From Paralimibaculum aggregatum (GTDB lineage Bacteria; Pseudomonadota; Alphaproteobacteria; Rhodobacterales; Rhodobacteraceae): a stretch of DNA of 64,000 nucleotides. The notes beneath the pieces were generated by a model. That model made no database searches. It had not been told where the DNA came from and saw nothing but the letters and a program-made list of their open reading frames with translations. The stretch spans positions 62,001-126,000 of the forward strand of contig NZ_BSYI01000005.1 in assembly GCF_030270585.1 (NCBI RefSeq), in the 5' to 3' direction. Positions 1 through 8,164 of this stretch are shown here, in pieces. Position 1 is the stretch's first letter. Each line of letters starts with the position of its first letter. The position numbers were made by a program, and so were the translations under genes.

Positions 1-884
1 TGACGCCGCTGGTGGAGCCGCTCTCGCTCGACGAGGCCTTCCTCGACCTCTCCGGCACCGAGCGGCTGCTCGGGATGCCCCCGGCGGCGGCGCTGGCCGG
101 CCTCGCATCGGCGATCGAGCACGAGCTCGGGATCTCGGTCTCGATCGGGCTCAGCCACAACAAGTTCCTCGCCAAGATGGCCTCGGACCTCGACAAGCCG
201 CGCGGCTTCTCGGTGATCGGCGCGGCGGAGACGCTGGATTTCCTCGGCCCCCGCCCGGTGCGCAGCCTCTGGGGCGTCGGCGCTGCCCTTGCCGGCCGGC
301 TGGAGGCCGACGGCTATCGCCGCATCGCCGATCTGCGCGCGGCGGGCGAGGCGCGGCTGGCGGCGCGCTACGGCGCGCAGGGCAAGCGGCTGGCGCAGCT
401 CTCCGAGGGCCGCGACGCGCGGCGCGTCAGCCCGGACCGGCCGATGAAGTCGATCTCGGCCGAGACCACCTTCGACCGCGACCTCTCCGGGCAGGAGCCG
501 CTCGAGGGCCATCTCTGGCGGCTCGCGGTGCGGGTCTCCGACCGGGCCAAGGCGAAGGAGACCGTGGGCGCCACGGTGACGCTCCGGCTCAAGACGGCGG
601 GTTTCCGCGGGCTGACCCGGCAGACCGGGCTCGGCCGGCCGAGCAACCTGGCCGAGGAGATCTATGGCGCCGCCGAGCGGCTGCTGGGGCCGGAGCTGGG
701 CAGCGGCCCGTTTCGCCTGATCGGCGTCGGAATCAGCGCGCTGTCGCCCGCCGGCGCAGATGATTCGGGACGTGAACTGTTCGACGATCCGCAAGCCGCC
801 CAGGCCCGTGCGGAACGCGTGACGGATCTGATCCGAAAGCGCTTCGGAAGCGACACGATCTTTCGCGGGCGCGCCCTGCGCTGA
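1..884 (+). CDS. dinB: DNA polymerase IV (Y-family), 3' part
   Basis: This is the C-terminal portion of a Y-family translesion polymerase; the reading frame is already open at base 3, so the start lies before the window. The catalytic palm motif SLDEAFLD is visible at about base 24, with the paired acidic residues that bind metal. It is followed by the helix-hairpin-helix 'thumb' region (VRSLWGVGAALAGRLEADG) and the little-finger domain that grips DNA. It ends with TGA at 882-884. Family members bypass damaged template bases with low fidelity. No LexA box can be judged because the promoter is outside the window. The call is secure; the DinB/ImuB distinction rests on the intact SLDEA motif, which ImuB lacks. 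Confidence 0.92.
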   Translation, partial: TPLVEPLSLDEAFLDLSGTERLLGMPPAAALAGLASAIEHELGISVSIGLSHNKFLAKMASDLDKPRGFSVIGAAETLDFLGPRPVRSLWGVGAALAGRLEADGYRRIADLRAAGEARLAARYGAQGKRLAQLSEGRDARRVSPDRPMKSISAETTFDRDLSGQEPLEGHLWRLAVRVSDRAKAKETVGATVTLRLKTAGFRGLTRQTGLGRPSNLAEEIYGAAERLLGPELGSGPFRLIGVGISALSPAGADDSGRELFDDPQAAQARAERVTDLIRKRFGSDTIFRGRALR

Positions 885-997
885 GTTACACCTGTCCGGA
901 TTCTGCATGCGGATTGTGCAACTGTGCCCGTTCCGACAATGCAGCCATGACCGTGCGTATGATATCGGCAGAATTTCGGTTTTCTGCCGCCGCGCGC

Positions 998-1026
998 TTG
1001 ATCTTGCTGCGCTGCACACATAATCT
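998..1026 (+). promoter_or_regulatory. Sigma-70-type promoter of sRNA copy 1
   Basis: TTGATC at 998-1003 and TAATCT at 1021-1026 are separated by exactly 17 bases, a standard housekeeping-sigma layout. Transcription would start near 1032-1034, just before the first hairpin. Confidence 0.7.
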
Positions 1027-1032
1027 CTTTCT

Positions 1033-1109
1033 CGCGATACGGTGTATCGCAGCCCTTCCTGGGCGTTTCCTCCCTTAGACTGGGCCGGGGCAACCCGGCC
1101 CCTTTTTTT
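1033..1109 (+). ncRNA. Structured small RNA, copy 1 (about 77 nt)
   Basis: The predicted transcript runs from near base 1033 to the T-run ending at 1109. It contains a hairpin CGATAC-GGT-GTATCG (1035-1049), a second hairpin GCCC-TTCCT-GGGC, an unpaired pyrimidine stretch TTTCCTCCC, and a terminator hairpin. The CCTCCC segment is complementary to Shine-Dalgarno sequences, so a trans-acting translational regulator is plausible. Multi-copy sRNAs with CUCC-rich anti-SD motifs are known in alphaproteobacteria (the CcsR RNAs of Rhodobacter and the 'cuckoo'/alpha-r14 group). Membership of those families is an inference from architecture only. Confidence 0.75.
1082..1109 (+). terminator. Intrinsic terminator of sRNA copy 1
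   Basis: An 8-bp stem GGGCCGGG/CCCGGCCC (1082-1101) is closed by a GCAA tetraloop (GNRA type) and followed by C and seven Ts (1103-1109). Confidence 0.9.
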
Positions 1110-1232
1110 GTGGAGAATCCGCTGGATCGGCGGTTTTCTGCACATTGGTTGTGCAAGCTAACGCTTGTCGTCAAAGCTGCTTTCCGTTTGCATGACAAAG
1201 CCGCATTTCCCCCGATTTTTCCCTCCGCGCGC

Positions 1233-1261
1233 TTGATCTTGCTGCGCTGCACACATAAACT
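1233..1261 (+). promoter_or_regulatory. Sigma-70-type promoter of sRNA copy 2
   Basis: TTGATC (1233-1238), a 17-base spacer, then TAAACT (1256-1261). The -10 element and the six bases after it differ from the other copies (TAATCT), so copy 2 may fire at a different strength. Confidence 0.65.
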
Positions 1262-1267
1262 CTAAAC

Positions 1268-1344
1268 CGCGATACGGTGTATCGTAGCCCTTCCTGGGCG
1301 TTTCCTCCCTTAGACTGGGCCGGGGCAACCCGGCCCCTTTTTTT
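1268..1344 (+). ncRNA. Structured small RNA, copy 2
   Basis: Same architecture as copy 1 and 235 bases downstream of it. Within the transcribed part the main change is A-to-G/C-to-T level: the linker after the first hairpin reads TAGCCC instead of CAGCCC. Both hairpins, the CCTCCC single-stranded segment and the terminator are unchanged, which points to selection on the RNA. Confidence 0.75.
1317..1344 (+). terminator. Intrinsic terminator of sRNA copy 2
   Basis: Stem at 1317-1336 with the GCAA loop identical to copy 1; T-run at 1338-1344. Confidence 0.9.
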
Positions 1345-1467
1345 GTGGGAAATCCGCTGGATCGGCGGTTTCCTGCACAATGGTTGTGCAAGCTAACGCA
1401 TGTCGTCAAAGCTGCTTTCCGTTTGCATGAAAAAGCCGCATTTTCCCCGGTTTTTCCCGCTGCGCGC

Positions 1468-1496
1468 TTGATCTTGCTGCGCTGCACACATAATCT
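1468..1496 (+). promoter_or_regulatory. Sigma-70-type promoter of sRNA copy 3
   Basis: TTGATC (1468-1473), 17-base spacer, TAATCT (1491-1496), identical to copy 1. Confidence 0.7.
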
Positions 1497-1502
1497 CTTA
1501 CT

Positions 1503-1579
1503 CGCGATACGGTGTATCGCAGCCCTTCCTGGGCGTTTCCTCCCTTAGACTGGGCCGGGGCAACCCGGCCCCTTTTTTT
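1503..1579 (+). ncRNA. Structured small RNA, copy 3
   Basis: Predicted transcript identical to copy 1 through both hairpins, the CCTCCC segment and the terminator. It lies on the strand opposite to the following gene, whose stop codon is at 1652, so its terminator also separates it from that convergent gene. Confidence 0.75.
1552..1579 (+). terminator. Intrinsic terminator of sRNA copy 3
   Basis: Stem at 1552-1571 with the GCAA loop; T-run at 1573-1579. Confidence 0.9.
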
Positions 1580-1651
1580 GTGGATGATCGCAGGGCGGCG
1601 ACCGGCCCGCGGCAGCGCCCTGGCGCCGGCACCCTGCAGGCTGCGCGGGGA

Positions 1652-2515
1652 TTACTCCGCGGCGAGCGCGGGCGCCGCGCCGGCATCGGCGCAGAGCGTT
1701 GCGACCACCTCGCCGAGCCGCTGGCGGATCTCCGCGAAGCGGCTGCCCGGCTCGATCCGGCGCTGGTCGAGATAGAGCCCGCGGTCGATCTCGATCTGCA
1801 CCGCGTGGATGCCCTGCCCGGGCCGGCCGTAGCGCTGGGTGATGTAGCCCCCGGCGAAGGGCGCGTTGCGCGTCACCCGGAAGCCCGCGCGCTCGAAGAC
1901 GAGCTGCACCCGGGTCACCACCTCGCGGCTCGCCGCGGCGCCGAAGCGGTCGCCGAGCACGATCTCCGGCGCCTTGCCCTGCACGCGCGGCGCGGCACGC
2001 AGCGCCTCGGTGGGCATCGAGTGGCAGTCGTAGAGCACCGCCATGCCGAAGCGCTGCCGGGCGCGGGCGAGCAGCGCCGCCAGCCGCTCGTGATAGGGGC
2101 CGTGGACATCGGCGATGCGCGCCTCGGCCTCCTCGCGGGTGATCTTGCCGCGATAGATCTCCTGCCCCTCCGAGACCACGCGCGGCACCACGCCGAGCCC
2201 GGCCGCGACGCGCTGGTTGATGCCGGCGGGCTGCACCCCCTCGATCAGCGCCGGGTCGAGATCGCCGGGCGCGCGGTTGAGGTCGAGCCAGGCCCGCGGC
2301 AGCAGCGCGCAGAGCAGCGGCGCGCCCTCGTGCGGCGCGGTCTCGAACAGCCGGTCGACCAGCGCGTCCTCGGAGGCGCGCAGCCGCAGCAGGTCGAGCC
2401 GGGAGCGCGCGACCAGCGTCTCGGGATAGTCGCGTCCGCTGTGCGGCGAGCTGAACACGGCGGCGCTGCGCAGCCGGTCGGGCTCGAAGAGGGCGAATGG
2501 CGGGTGGTCCTGCAT
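1652..2515 (-). CDS. N-formylglutamate amidohydrolase family protein
   Basis: A 287-residue zinc-hydrolase of the N-formylglutamate amidohydrolase family (histidine catabolism or release of amidated amino acids). Visible family motifs are SSPHSGRDYP near residue 23, the DLNR segment, YDCHSMP near residue 150 (candidate metal ligands D and H), and GGYITQRYGRP near residue 210. The ATG at 2513-2515 was chosen because it begins the homologous N-terminus; the frame stays open further upstream only into the complement of the tRNA gene. The gene stands alone, not beside hut genes, so the substrate may be a different N-acyl or N-formyl amino acid. Confidence 0.85.
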   Translation of the reverse strand: MQDHPPFALFEPDRLRSAAVFSSPHSGRDYPETLVARSRLDLLRLRASEDALVDRLFETAPHEGAPLLCALLPRAWLDLNRAPGDLDPALIEGVQPAGINQRVAAGLGVVPRVVSEGQEIYRGKITREEAEARIADVHGPYHERLAALLARARQRFGMAVLYDCHSMPTEALRAAPRVQGKAPEIVLGDRFGAAASREVVTRVQLVFERAGFRVTRNAPFAGGYITQRYGRPGQGIHAVQIEIDRGLYLDQRRIEPGSRFAEIRQRLGEVVATLCADAGAAPALAAE

Positions 2516-2620
2516 GCCTCGCAATCTAGTGCGCGCCGTGGCCGCGGGCACCTGTTTTTTATCGGCTGATATGGCCTTGCACAGGCGAGACGGGGGCTGT
2601 ATAGCCTCCCCCACCGGTCG

Positions 2621-2695
2621 GGGCGCGTAGCTCAGCGGGAGAGCACTACGTTGACATCGTAGGGGTCGCTGGTTCAATCCCAGCCGCGCCCACCA
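2621..2695 (+). tRNA. tRNA-Val (anticodon GAC)
   Basis: Full cloverleaf: acceptor GGGCGCG (2621-2627) pairs with CGCGCCC (2685-2691), the D-arm has GCTC/GAGC, and the anticodon stem CTACG/CGTAG encloses loop TTGACAT with GAC at 2653-2655. The T-arm GCTGG-TTCAATC-CCAGC follows, and the CCA end is encoded (2693-2695). No integrase or duplicated 3' tRNA fragment is seen nearby, so it is not acting as an obvious integration site here. Confidence 0.98.
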
Positions 2696-2812
2696 CCGGT
2701 TTCCCCTTTCCATCGACGGACGATCCGGCAGGCCGCAGCGCACCGCGCCATGCGTGCCGCCGCCGGGACCCCGTGCCCCGGCGGCGGCCGTGCCCGGCGA
2801 CGGCGCGGCGGC

Positions 2813-3778
2813 TCAGCCCCCGGCCGGCGGCTCGCTGGGGCGCGGCTCGCCGGAGCGCAGCGGCGCGGTGGCCTGCAGCATCGCGAGGATCAGCGCGTCG
2901 CGCCTCGCCGAGAGCGCCTCGGGGCTCTCGCCGCGGGCCTCCGCGGCGGCGCCCTCGGCCAGCGCGCGGGCGGTCTCGGCATCGAGGCGGGGCTGGCCGA
3001 GATCGTCCCACCAGCGGTGGAAGCTGTCGCCGTAGCGGGCGCAGAACTCCGCCAGCCCGCCCGCGCCCGCGCCGAGGCCGAACAGCATGGTCGGCCCCAT
3101 CGCGGCCCAGCGCAGCCCCGGCCCGGCCCAGACCGCGGTATCGACATCCTCGACGCTGGCGACGCCGGAGGTCACGAGGTGAATCGCCTCGCGCCAGAGC
3201 GCTGCCTGCAGCCGGTTGGCGACATGGCCCGGCACCTCGCGCCGCACCCTGATGGTGACCTTGCCGGCGGCGCGGTAGACCGCCTCGGCGCGCTCCACCA
3301 TGCCGGCGCCGGTGCGCTCGTTGCCCATCACCTCGACCAGCGGAATGAGATGCGGCGGGTTGAACGGGTGGCCGAGCACCAGCGGCGCCGGGTCCTGCCA
3401 GCCGGCCTGCAGCTCGGAGAGCGTGAGCCCGGAGGCGGAGGAGGCCACCGGCGTGCCGGGCGCCAGCGCCGGCTCGATGCGGGCATAGAGCGGGTGCTTG
3501 ATCGCGGTGCGCTCGGGCACGCTCTCCTGCACGAAGGCGGCGCCGGCCACGGCCTCCGCCGGATCGGCATGGAAGCGCAGCGCATCCGGGTCGCCGCCGG
3601 CATGGCCGAGCGCGGTCAGCACCGGCCAGGCGCTCTCGACATAGCGGCGCGCCAGGGTCTCGGCATCGGGGCTTGGGTCGTGGATGGCGACCCGGTGGCC
3701 GGCGGCGAGGAACAGCGCGGCCCAGCTCGCGCCGATCACCCCGGCCCCGAGAATCGCGACGGTGGTGGTCTCGGACAT
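2813..3778 (-). CDS. 3-hydroxyacyl-CoA dehydrogenase family protein, carnitine 3-dehydrogenase-like
   Basis: This 321-residue NAD-dependent dehydrogenase starts with a Rossmann fold (VAILGAGVIGASWA, residues 5-18). It carries the family's HPFNPPHLIPLVEV segment with the catalytic His, and the helical C-terminal domain (EVPGHVANRLQAALWREAIHLV). Length and motifs fit the L-carnitine dehydrogenase / lambda-crystallin branch rather than fatty-acid enzymes. It is the last gene of the minus-strand operon and overlaps the preceding SDR stop by one base (TGATG). With the BKACE gene in the same operon, oxidation of a beta-hydroxy quaternary amine such as carnitine to its 3-keto form is a reasonable inference. 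The exact substrate is not proven. The ATG at 3778 was chosen over upstream in-frame codons because it directly precedes the Rossmann fold. Confidence 0.82.
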   Translation of the reverse strand: MSETTTVAILGAGVIGASWAALFLAAGHRVAIHDPSPDAETLARRYVESAWPVLTALGHAGGDPDALRFHADPAEAVAGAAFVQESVPERTAIKHPLYARIEPALAPGTPVASSASGLTLSELQAGWQDPAPLVLGHPFNPPHLIPLVEVMGNERTGAGMVERAEAVYRAAGKVTIRVRREVPGHVANRLQAALWREAIHLVTSGVASVEDVDTAVWAGPGLRWAAMGPTMLFGLGAGAGGLAEFCARYGDSFHRWWDDLGQPRLDAETARALAEGAAAEARGESPEALSARRDALILAMLQATAPLRSGEPRPSEPPAGG

Positions 3779-4530
3779 CAGAACAATCCCGGTTGGAGCG
3801 GCGATGCGGCGGTCAGCCCGCCATCGACGGTGATGCACTGGCCGGTGACGAAGCCGGCGGCGGGGGAGACCAGCCAGAGCACCGCCCCGGCGATGTCCTC
3901 CGGCCGGCCGAAGCGGCCCGCGGGGTGGCGGGCCAGCGCGTCCGCCTGCGCCGCGGCGGGATCGCGCGCGAGGTCGAAGGCGGCGTCGGCCATCGCGGTC
4001 ATGATCCAGCCCGGCGAGATCGCGTTGCAGCGCACCGCCGGCCCGTGATCCACCGCGACGGAGCGGGTCAGCCCGTGCACGAAGGCCTTGGAGGCGTTGT
4101 AGAGCGCCATCTCCGGATCGGCCTGGTTGCCGGAGATCGAGCCGATGTTGACGATGGCGCCGCCGCCGGCCATGCCGGGGATGAACGCCCGGCAGGTGTT
4201 GAAGACGCCGCGGCAGTTGGCGCCGATCACCAGCGCCCAGTCGGCATCGGTGCTGGCGGTGACGGTCTTCTCGACCTGCACCCCGGCATTGTTGACGAGG
4301 ATCGTGGCGGGGCCGAAATCGGCCTCGGTCGCGGCGCGCAGCCGCTCGACATCCTCCGGCAGCGCCATGTCGGCCCGCACCCAGCCGATCGCCGCGGGCA
4401 GGTCGGCGGGCCGCTCGCCGCGCCCGCAGGTCATCACCCGCGCGCCGGCGCCGCTCAGCGCCTCGACCACCGCGCGGCCGATCCCGCGCCCGCCGCCGGT
4501 CACGACGGCCGTCTTTCCCCTGAGCATCAT
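3778..4530 (-). CDS. SDR family oxidoreductase
   Basis: A classical short-chain dehydrogenase of 250 residues. The cofactor motif TGGGRGIG is at residues 11-18, NNAG at about 79-82, the catalytic Ser in IGSISG near residue 130, and YNASK near 143-147 (Tyr and Lys of the triad). Its start overlaps the aldehyde dehydrogenase stop by four bases (ATGA) and its stop overlaps the next start by one, so the three genes are translationally coupled. The substrate is unknown; context suggests an alcohol intermediate of quaternary-amine breakdown. A second SDR lies in the same operon (7373-8164). Confidence 0.87.
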   Translation of the reverse strand: MMLRGKTAVVTGGGRGIGRAVVEALSGAGARVMTCGRGERPADLPAAIGWVRADMALPEDVERLRAATEADFGPATILVNNAGVQVEKTVTASTDADWALVIGANCRGVFNTCRAFIPGMAGGGAIVNIGSISGNQADPEMALYNASKAFVHGLTRSVAVDHGPAVRCNAISPGWIMTAMADAAFDLARDPAAAQADALARHPAGRFGRPEDIAGAVLWLVSPAAGFVTGQCITVDGGLTAASPLQPGLF

Positions 4531-5954
4531 CCGTGTGCCACCATCACATGCCGGACCGAGGTATAGGCGTCGAGCGCATAGACCGACATGTCGCAGCCGG
4601 TGCCGGAGCCCTTCATCGCCGCCCAGGGCATCTCCGGCGTCGCCTTGCCGTGGGTGTTGATCCAGGTCATGCCGTAGCGCAGCCGCGCCGCGATCGCCAT
4701 CGCGCGCCCGACATCGCGGGTCCAGACCGAGGAGGCCAGCCCGTAGCGCGAGCCATTGGCCCAGCCGACCGCCTCCTCGGGGTCGCCGAAGCGCGAGATC
4801 GTCACCACCGGGCCGAACACCTCGTCGCGGACGATCTCGGCGGCATTGTCGACATCGGCGATCACGGTCGGGCGGTAGAAGAAGCCGCCGCGATCCTCCG
4901 CCGCGCCGCCGGTGACCACCTCGGCGCCGCCGCGCGCGCGCTCGACGAAACCGGCCACCCGGTCGCGCTGCGCCGCCGAGACGAGGGGGCCCATCTCGGT
5001 GCCGGCCTCGCGCGGCGCGCCGGTGCGGATGCTTGCGACGGCGGCGGCGGTGTCGGCGACCAGCCGGTCATGGACCGCGGCGGAGGCCATCACCCGGCAG
5101 GGCTGGGCGCAGTCCTGCCCGGCGTTGAAGAAGGCGCCGGCGCGCAGGGTCTCGACCACCGCGCCGATATCGGCATCGTCGAGGACGATCACCGGCGCCT
5201 TGCCGCCGAGCTCGAGATGGGTGTGGGCGATCCGCGCGGCGGCGGCGCGCATCGCCGCCATGCCGGTGGCCGGCGAGCCGGTGACCGAGATCGCCTCGGC
5301 CTCCGGCGCGTCGATCAGGCGCTGGCCGATGCCGGGCCCCCGGCCGTGGATCACGTTGAGCACCCCGGCCGGCAGCGCATCCGCCAGCAGCTCGGCGAGG
5401 CGCAGCGTCGAGAGCGGCGTCACCTCGGAGGGTTTCAGCGTCACCGTGCAGCTCGCCGCGAGCGGCGCCGCGAGCTTCCAGGAGGCCATCATCAGCGGGT
5501 AGTTCCAGGGCGCGATGGCGGCCACCGGGCCGACCGGATCGCGGCGGATCATCGAGGTGTGCCCGGCGACGTATTCCCCTGCCGCCGAGCCGGACATGGT
5601 CCGCGCCGCCCCGGCGAAGAAGCGGAAGACGTCGATGGTGAGCGGCATCTCGTCGTCGCGCGCCGAGGGCCAGGGCTTGCCGACATCGAGGCTCTCGAGC
5701 GCCGCCAGCTCCTCGGCATGGGCCTCGATCAGCGCGGCGATCTCCAGCAGCAGCCCGGCGCGCTCGGCCGGGGTGGTGCGCGAGAAGCTCTCGAAGGCCG
5801 CCGCAGAGGCGCGCACCGCGGCATCCACCTGGGCCTCGCTGGCCTCGGCGATGCGGGCGATCTCGGCCCCCGTGGCCGGGTCGATCACCGGCAGCGCCGC
5901 GCCCTCGCCCGGGGTCAGCTCGCCGCCGATCAGCAGCCGGTTCGGCATGGTCAT
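4527..5954 (-). CDS. Aldehyde dehydrogenase (aminobutyraldehyde/betaine-aldehyde type)
   Basis: An NAD(P)-dependent aldehyde dehydrogenase of 475 residues. APWNYP lies near residue 150, the general-base Glu is in LELGGKAP near residue 250, and the nucleophilic Cys is in FFNAGQDC near residue 285. The rest matches gamma-aminobutyraldehyde / betaine-aldehyde dehydrogenases. I chose the ATG at 5954 because GGGAG lies a good distance upstream; an in-frame ATG at 5969 overlapping the BKACE stop would add five residues (MGETT). In the operon it could oxidise an aldehyde released by the CntA-like oxygenase or one made from an amine alcohol. Confidence 0.86.
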   Translation of the reverse strand: MTMPNRLLIGGELTPGEGAALPVIDPATGAEIARIAEASEAQVDAAVRASAAAFESFSRTTPAERAGLLLEIAALIEAHAEELAALESLDVGKPWPSARDDEMPLTIDVFRFFAGAARTMSGSAAGEYVAGHTSMIRRDPVGPVAAIAPWNYPLMMASWKLAAPLAASCTVTLKPSEVTPLSTLRLAELLADALPAGVLNVIHGRGPGIGQRLIDAPEAEAISVTGSPATGMAAMRAAAARIAHTHLELGGKAPVIVLDDADIGAVVETLRAGAFFNAGQDCAQPCRVMASAAVHDRLVADTAAAVASIRTGAPREAGTEMGPLVSAAQRDRVAGFVERARGGAEVVTGGAAEDRGGFFYRPTVIADVDNAAEIVRDEVFGPVVTISRFGDPEEAVGWANGSRYGLASSVWTRDVGRAMAIAARLRYGMTWINTHGKATPEMPWAAMKGSGTGCDMSVYALDAYTSVRHVMVAHG

Positions 5955-5968
5955 CGTCGTTTCTCCCA

Positions 5969-6910
5969 TCAGAAGGCCACCCGGTCGCCGCCCTTGAGGC
6001 CGAGCCGGGCGCGCGCCTCGGCCGGCGTCGCCAGGCTGAGCCCGAGATGCTCGACGATCTCGCGGATCTTGCGGACCTGCTGCGCGTTCGAGGTCGCGAG
6101 CTCGCCGCGGCCGATATAGAGGCTGTCCTCGAGCCCGACGCGCAGGTTGCCGCCGAGCATCGCGGCCTGCGTGGCAAAGGGCATCTGGTGGCGCCCCGCG
6201 GCCAGCACCGACCACTCGTAGGCATCGCCAAAGAGCCGCTCGGCGGTGCGGTGCAGATGCACCATGTGGTCGAGCTCGGCCCCCATGCCGCCGAGGATGC
6301 CGAACACCATCTGGATGAAGAACGGCGGCTTAACCATGCCCTTGTCGACGAAATAGGCCAGGTTGTAGAGGTGCCCGAGATCGTAGCACTCGAACTCGAA
6401 GCGGGTGCCGTGGCCCTCGCCCAGCTCGCGCAGCGCGTATTCGATGGTGGCGAAGGTGTTGGGGAAGATGAAGTCCTTCGTCATCCCGAGGAATTCCGGC
6501 TCCCAGGGGTGCTGCCACTCGGCATGCTTCTCCAGGAGCGGGAAGATCCCGAAATTCATGCTGCCCATGTTGAGCGAGGCCATCTCGGCGCTGGCCGCGG
6601 TGGCGGCGGCGAGGCGCTGGTCCATGCTCATGCCGAGCCCGGCGCCGGTGGAGACGTTGAGCACCGCATCGGTCGCCTGCTTGATGCGCGGCAGGAAGCG
6701 CTGGAACGTCTCGGGCCGGTGGTCCGGGCGGCCGTAGCTCTCGCCCGGCTCGGGGTTGCGGGCATGGAGGTGGATGATCGCGGCGCCGGCCTCCGCCGCG
6801 GCGATGCTGGCGGCGGCGATCTCGTCCGGCGTGACCGGCAGATGCGGCGACATCGTGGGCGTGTGGATGCCGCCGGTGGGCGCGCAGGTGATGATGACGG
6901 GCTTTGCCAT
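5969..6910 (-). CDS. Beta-keto acid cleavage enzyme (BKACE, DUF849)
   Basis: A 313-residue TIM-barrel zinc enzyme of the BKACE family, which condenses a beta-keto acid with acetyl-CoA and splits it into acetoacetate and a new acyl-CoA. The metal-binding HLHAR motif is at about residues 47-51, preceded by the typical N-terminus [12 protein letters not shown] Shine-Dalgarno GGAG stands about seven bases before the ATG at 6910. In carnitine degradation, BKACE acts on 3-dehydrocarnitine to give betainyl-CoA; the carnitine-dehydrogenase-like gene in this operon makes that the leading hypothesis. Other BKACEs use 3-keto-5-aminohexanoate and similar acids, so specificity remains inferred. Confidence 0.88.
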   Translation of the reverse strand: MAKPVIITCAPTGGIHTPTMSPHLPVTPDEIAAASIAAAEAGAAIIHLHARNPEPGESYGRPDHRPETFQRFLPRIKQATDAVLNVSTGAGLGMSMDQRLAAATAASAEMASLNMGSMNFGIFPLLEKHAEWQHPWEPEFLGMTKDFIFPNTFATIEYALRELGEGHGTRFEFECYDLGHLYNLAYFVDKGMVKPPFFIQMVFGILGGMGAELDHMVHLHRTAERLFGDAYEWSVLAAGRHQMPFATQAAMLGGNLRVGLEDSLYIGRGELATSNAQQVRKIREIVEHLGLSLATPAEARARLGLKGGDRVAF

Positions 6911-6914
6911 GGGC

Positions 6915-7373
6915 TCACTCCAGCGGCTCGGGCAGGCCCCGGCCGTTGTTCCACCAGCGGTGGGGGTTGTCGGAATTCGGGTCATAGGCGGCGCGGCTGG
7001 CCCAGGCCTCGCGCAGGAAGATCACCGGCTGCTCGTAGTGATGCACGCCGATGATCGCGTCCATCACCCGCTCCAGCACCGCGAGGTCGCGCTCGATCGA
7101 GATCTTGAGCTCGACCATCGGATAGGTCTCGGTGCGGCCGGCCCGATAGCCCGCCTTGTGGGTGGTGGTGGTGGAGCCGGGCTCGGGCTGCGCGGTCTCC
7201 CGGCCCACGGCGGAGATCGAGGCGTTGCGGCGGTAGCGGCCATAGGCGAGCGGGTGCACCGCCATCACCGCGTCGAGGATCCGGTCGGTGTCCTCCGGCA
7301 GCGTCTGGATCTCCAGCGTCCAGACCGGCTCGAACCGGCCGGAGCGGGCCTCGTAGGCGGCGAGATCGGCCAT
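6915..7373 (-). CDS. Small CutA/NIF3 C-terminal-like protein, function unknown
   Basis: A 152-residue protein with two related alpha-beta halves: one begins WTLEIQTLPEDTDRILDAVM near residue 15, the other MVELKISIERDLAVLERVMD near residue 82. The second half carries VHHYEQPVIF, resembling the HPYEEP motif of CutA and the NIF3-inserted domain. It sits between SDR and BKACE genes, overlaps the SDR stop by one base and ends four bases before the BKACE start, so it belongs to the pathway operon. Published carnitine clusters often have a betainyl-CoA thioesterase of similar length at this kind of position, but no hot-dog fold motif is visible here. Function is unknown; metal binding or subunit-like regulation are possibilities. 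Confidence 0.6.
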   Translation of the reverse strand: MADLAAYEARSGRFEPVWTLEIQTLPEDTDRILDAVMAVHPLAYGRYRRNASISAVGRETAQPEPGSTTTTHKAGYRAGRTETYPMVELKISIERDLAVLERVMDAIIGVHHYEQPVIFLREAWASRAAYDPNSDNPHRWWNNGRGLPEPLE

Positions 7374-8164
7374 CACGTGCGCATCTGCTGGACCTGCGCC
7401 GAGAGCCCGCCATCGAGCACCCAGAGCTGGCCGCTGGCATAGGCGGCCTCGTCGGAGGCCAGCCAGAGCACCAGGTTGGCCATGTCGCGCGGGGTGCCGT
7501 AGCGGCGCAGCGGATGCACGTCGCGCACCGCCTGCTCCAGCGTCTCGACGGTGCCGCCCTGCCCGCCCGAGCCCTCGCCGGCGAAGAAGCTCTGCAGCAT
7601 CGGCGTGTCGACATAGCCCGGGCAGATCGCATTGACCCGGATGCCCTCCGGCCCGTGGTCGCAGGCCATCGCCCGGGTCAGCGCATGCACCGCGCCCTTG
7701 GTCGCGCAATAGGCGGCGAGCCCGGGATCGGCGATGAAACCGTCATAGGAGCCGAAATTCACGATGCTCGCGCCGCCCGCCGCCGCGGAGCGGCGCAGCA
7801 GCGGCAGCGCGTGCTTCGAGGCGAGGAAGGTGCCGGTGACATTGACCGCGAAGATCCGGTTCCAGTCCTCCAGCGAGGTCTGCTCGATGGTCTTCTCGAT
7901 CTCGATCCCGGCGGCGTTGACCAGCACGTCGAGCCGGCCGTGCCCGGCCGCCACCGCCGCCATCGCCGCCTCGGCCTCGGCCTCGGAGCTCACGTCGAGC
8001 CGCTGGAAGGCGCCGGGGGCGGCATCGCCCACCGAGCCGGTCTCGGAGAGGTCGGCCGCGATCACCGTCGCCCCCTCCTCGGCGAAGCGGGCGCAGATCG
8101 CCCGCCCGATGCCGCCGCGCCCGCCGGTGACGAGGGCGATCCTGCCCGCGAGCCGCCCGCTCAT
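7373..8164 (-). CDS. SDR family oxidoreductase
   Basis: A second classical SDR of 263 residues. TGGRGGIG is at residues 14-21, NAAG near 86-89, the catalytic Ser is in NFGSYDG near residue 140, and YCATK is near 152-156. Its ATG overlaps the sulfatase stop by four bases and its TGA overlaps the next start by one. Similarity to the SDR at 3778-4530 is at family level only, so the two probably act on different intermediates. Position directly after the sulfatase suggests oxidation of the alcohol released by desulfation, which is an inference from gene order. Confidence 0.86.
   Translation of the reverse strand: MSGRLAGRIALVTGGRGGIGRAICARFAEEGATVIAADLSETGSVGDAAPGAFQRLDVSSEAEAEAAMAAVAAGHGRLDVLVNAAGIEIEKTIEQTSLEDWNRIFAVNVTGTFLASKHALPLLRRSAAAGGASIVNFGSYDGFIADPGLAAYCATKGAVHALTRAMACDHGPEGIRVNAICPGYVDTPMLQSFFAGEGSGGQGGTVETLEQAVRDVHPLRRYGTPRDMANLVLWLASDEAAYASGQLWVLDGGLSAQVQQMRT

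Larger units (their letters stand above)
901..1585 (+). repeat. Three tandem 235-bp units, each an sRNA gene with its own promoter and terminator
   Basis: The spacer between dinB and the next gene is a tandem array with an exact 235-bp period: TTGATC boxes at 998, 1233 and 1468, and terminators at 1082, 1317 and 1552. Units 2 and 3 are nearly identical along their whole length. Unit 1 matches well from about 991 on, but its upstream part (901-990) is diverged apart from short conserved words such as TTCTGCA and TTGTGCAA. This looks like amplification of a small-RNA gene. No protein reading frame explains the conservation. Confidence 0.85.

Noticed and set aside
662-1487. Minus-strand peptides with repeated MCAAQQDQARGG segments
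   Set aside because: They are translations across the sRNA repeats; conservation follows the RNA hairpins and promoters, not codons.
2621-2695. tRNA-Val as an integration site for an island
   Set aside because: No integrase, direct repeat of the tRNA 3' end or change in gene style was found on either side.
2621-2743. Minus-strand extension of the amidohydrolase gene reading WWARLGLNQRPL
   Set aside because: This peptide is the known artefact of translating the complement of a tRNA gene; the gene start was placed at 2515.
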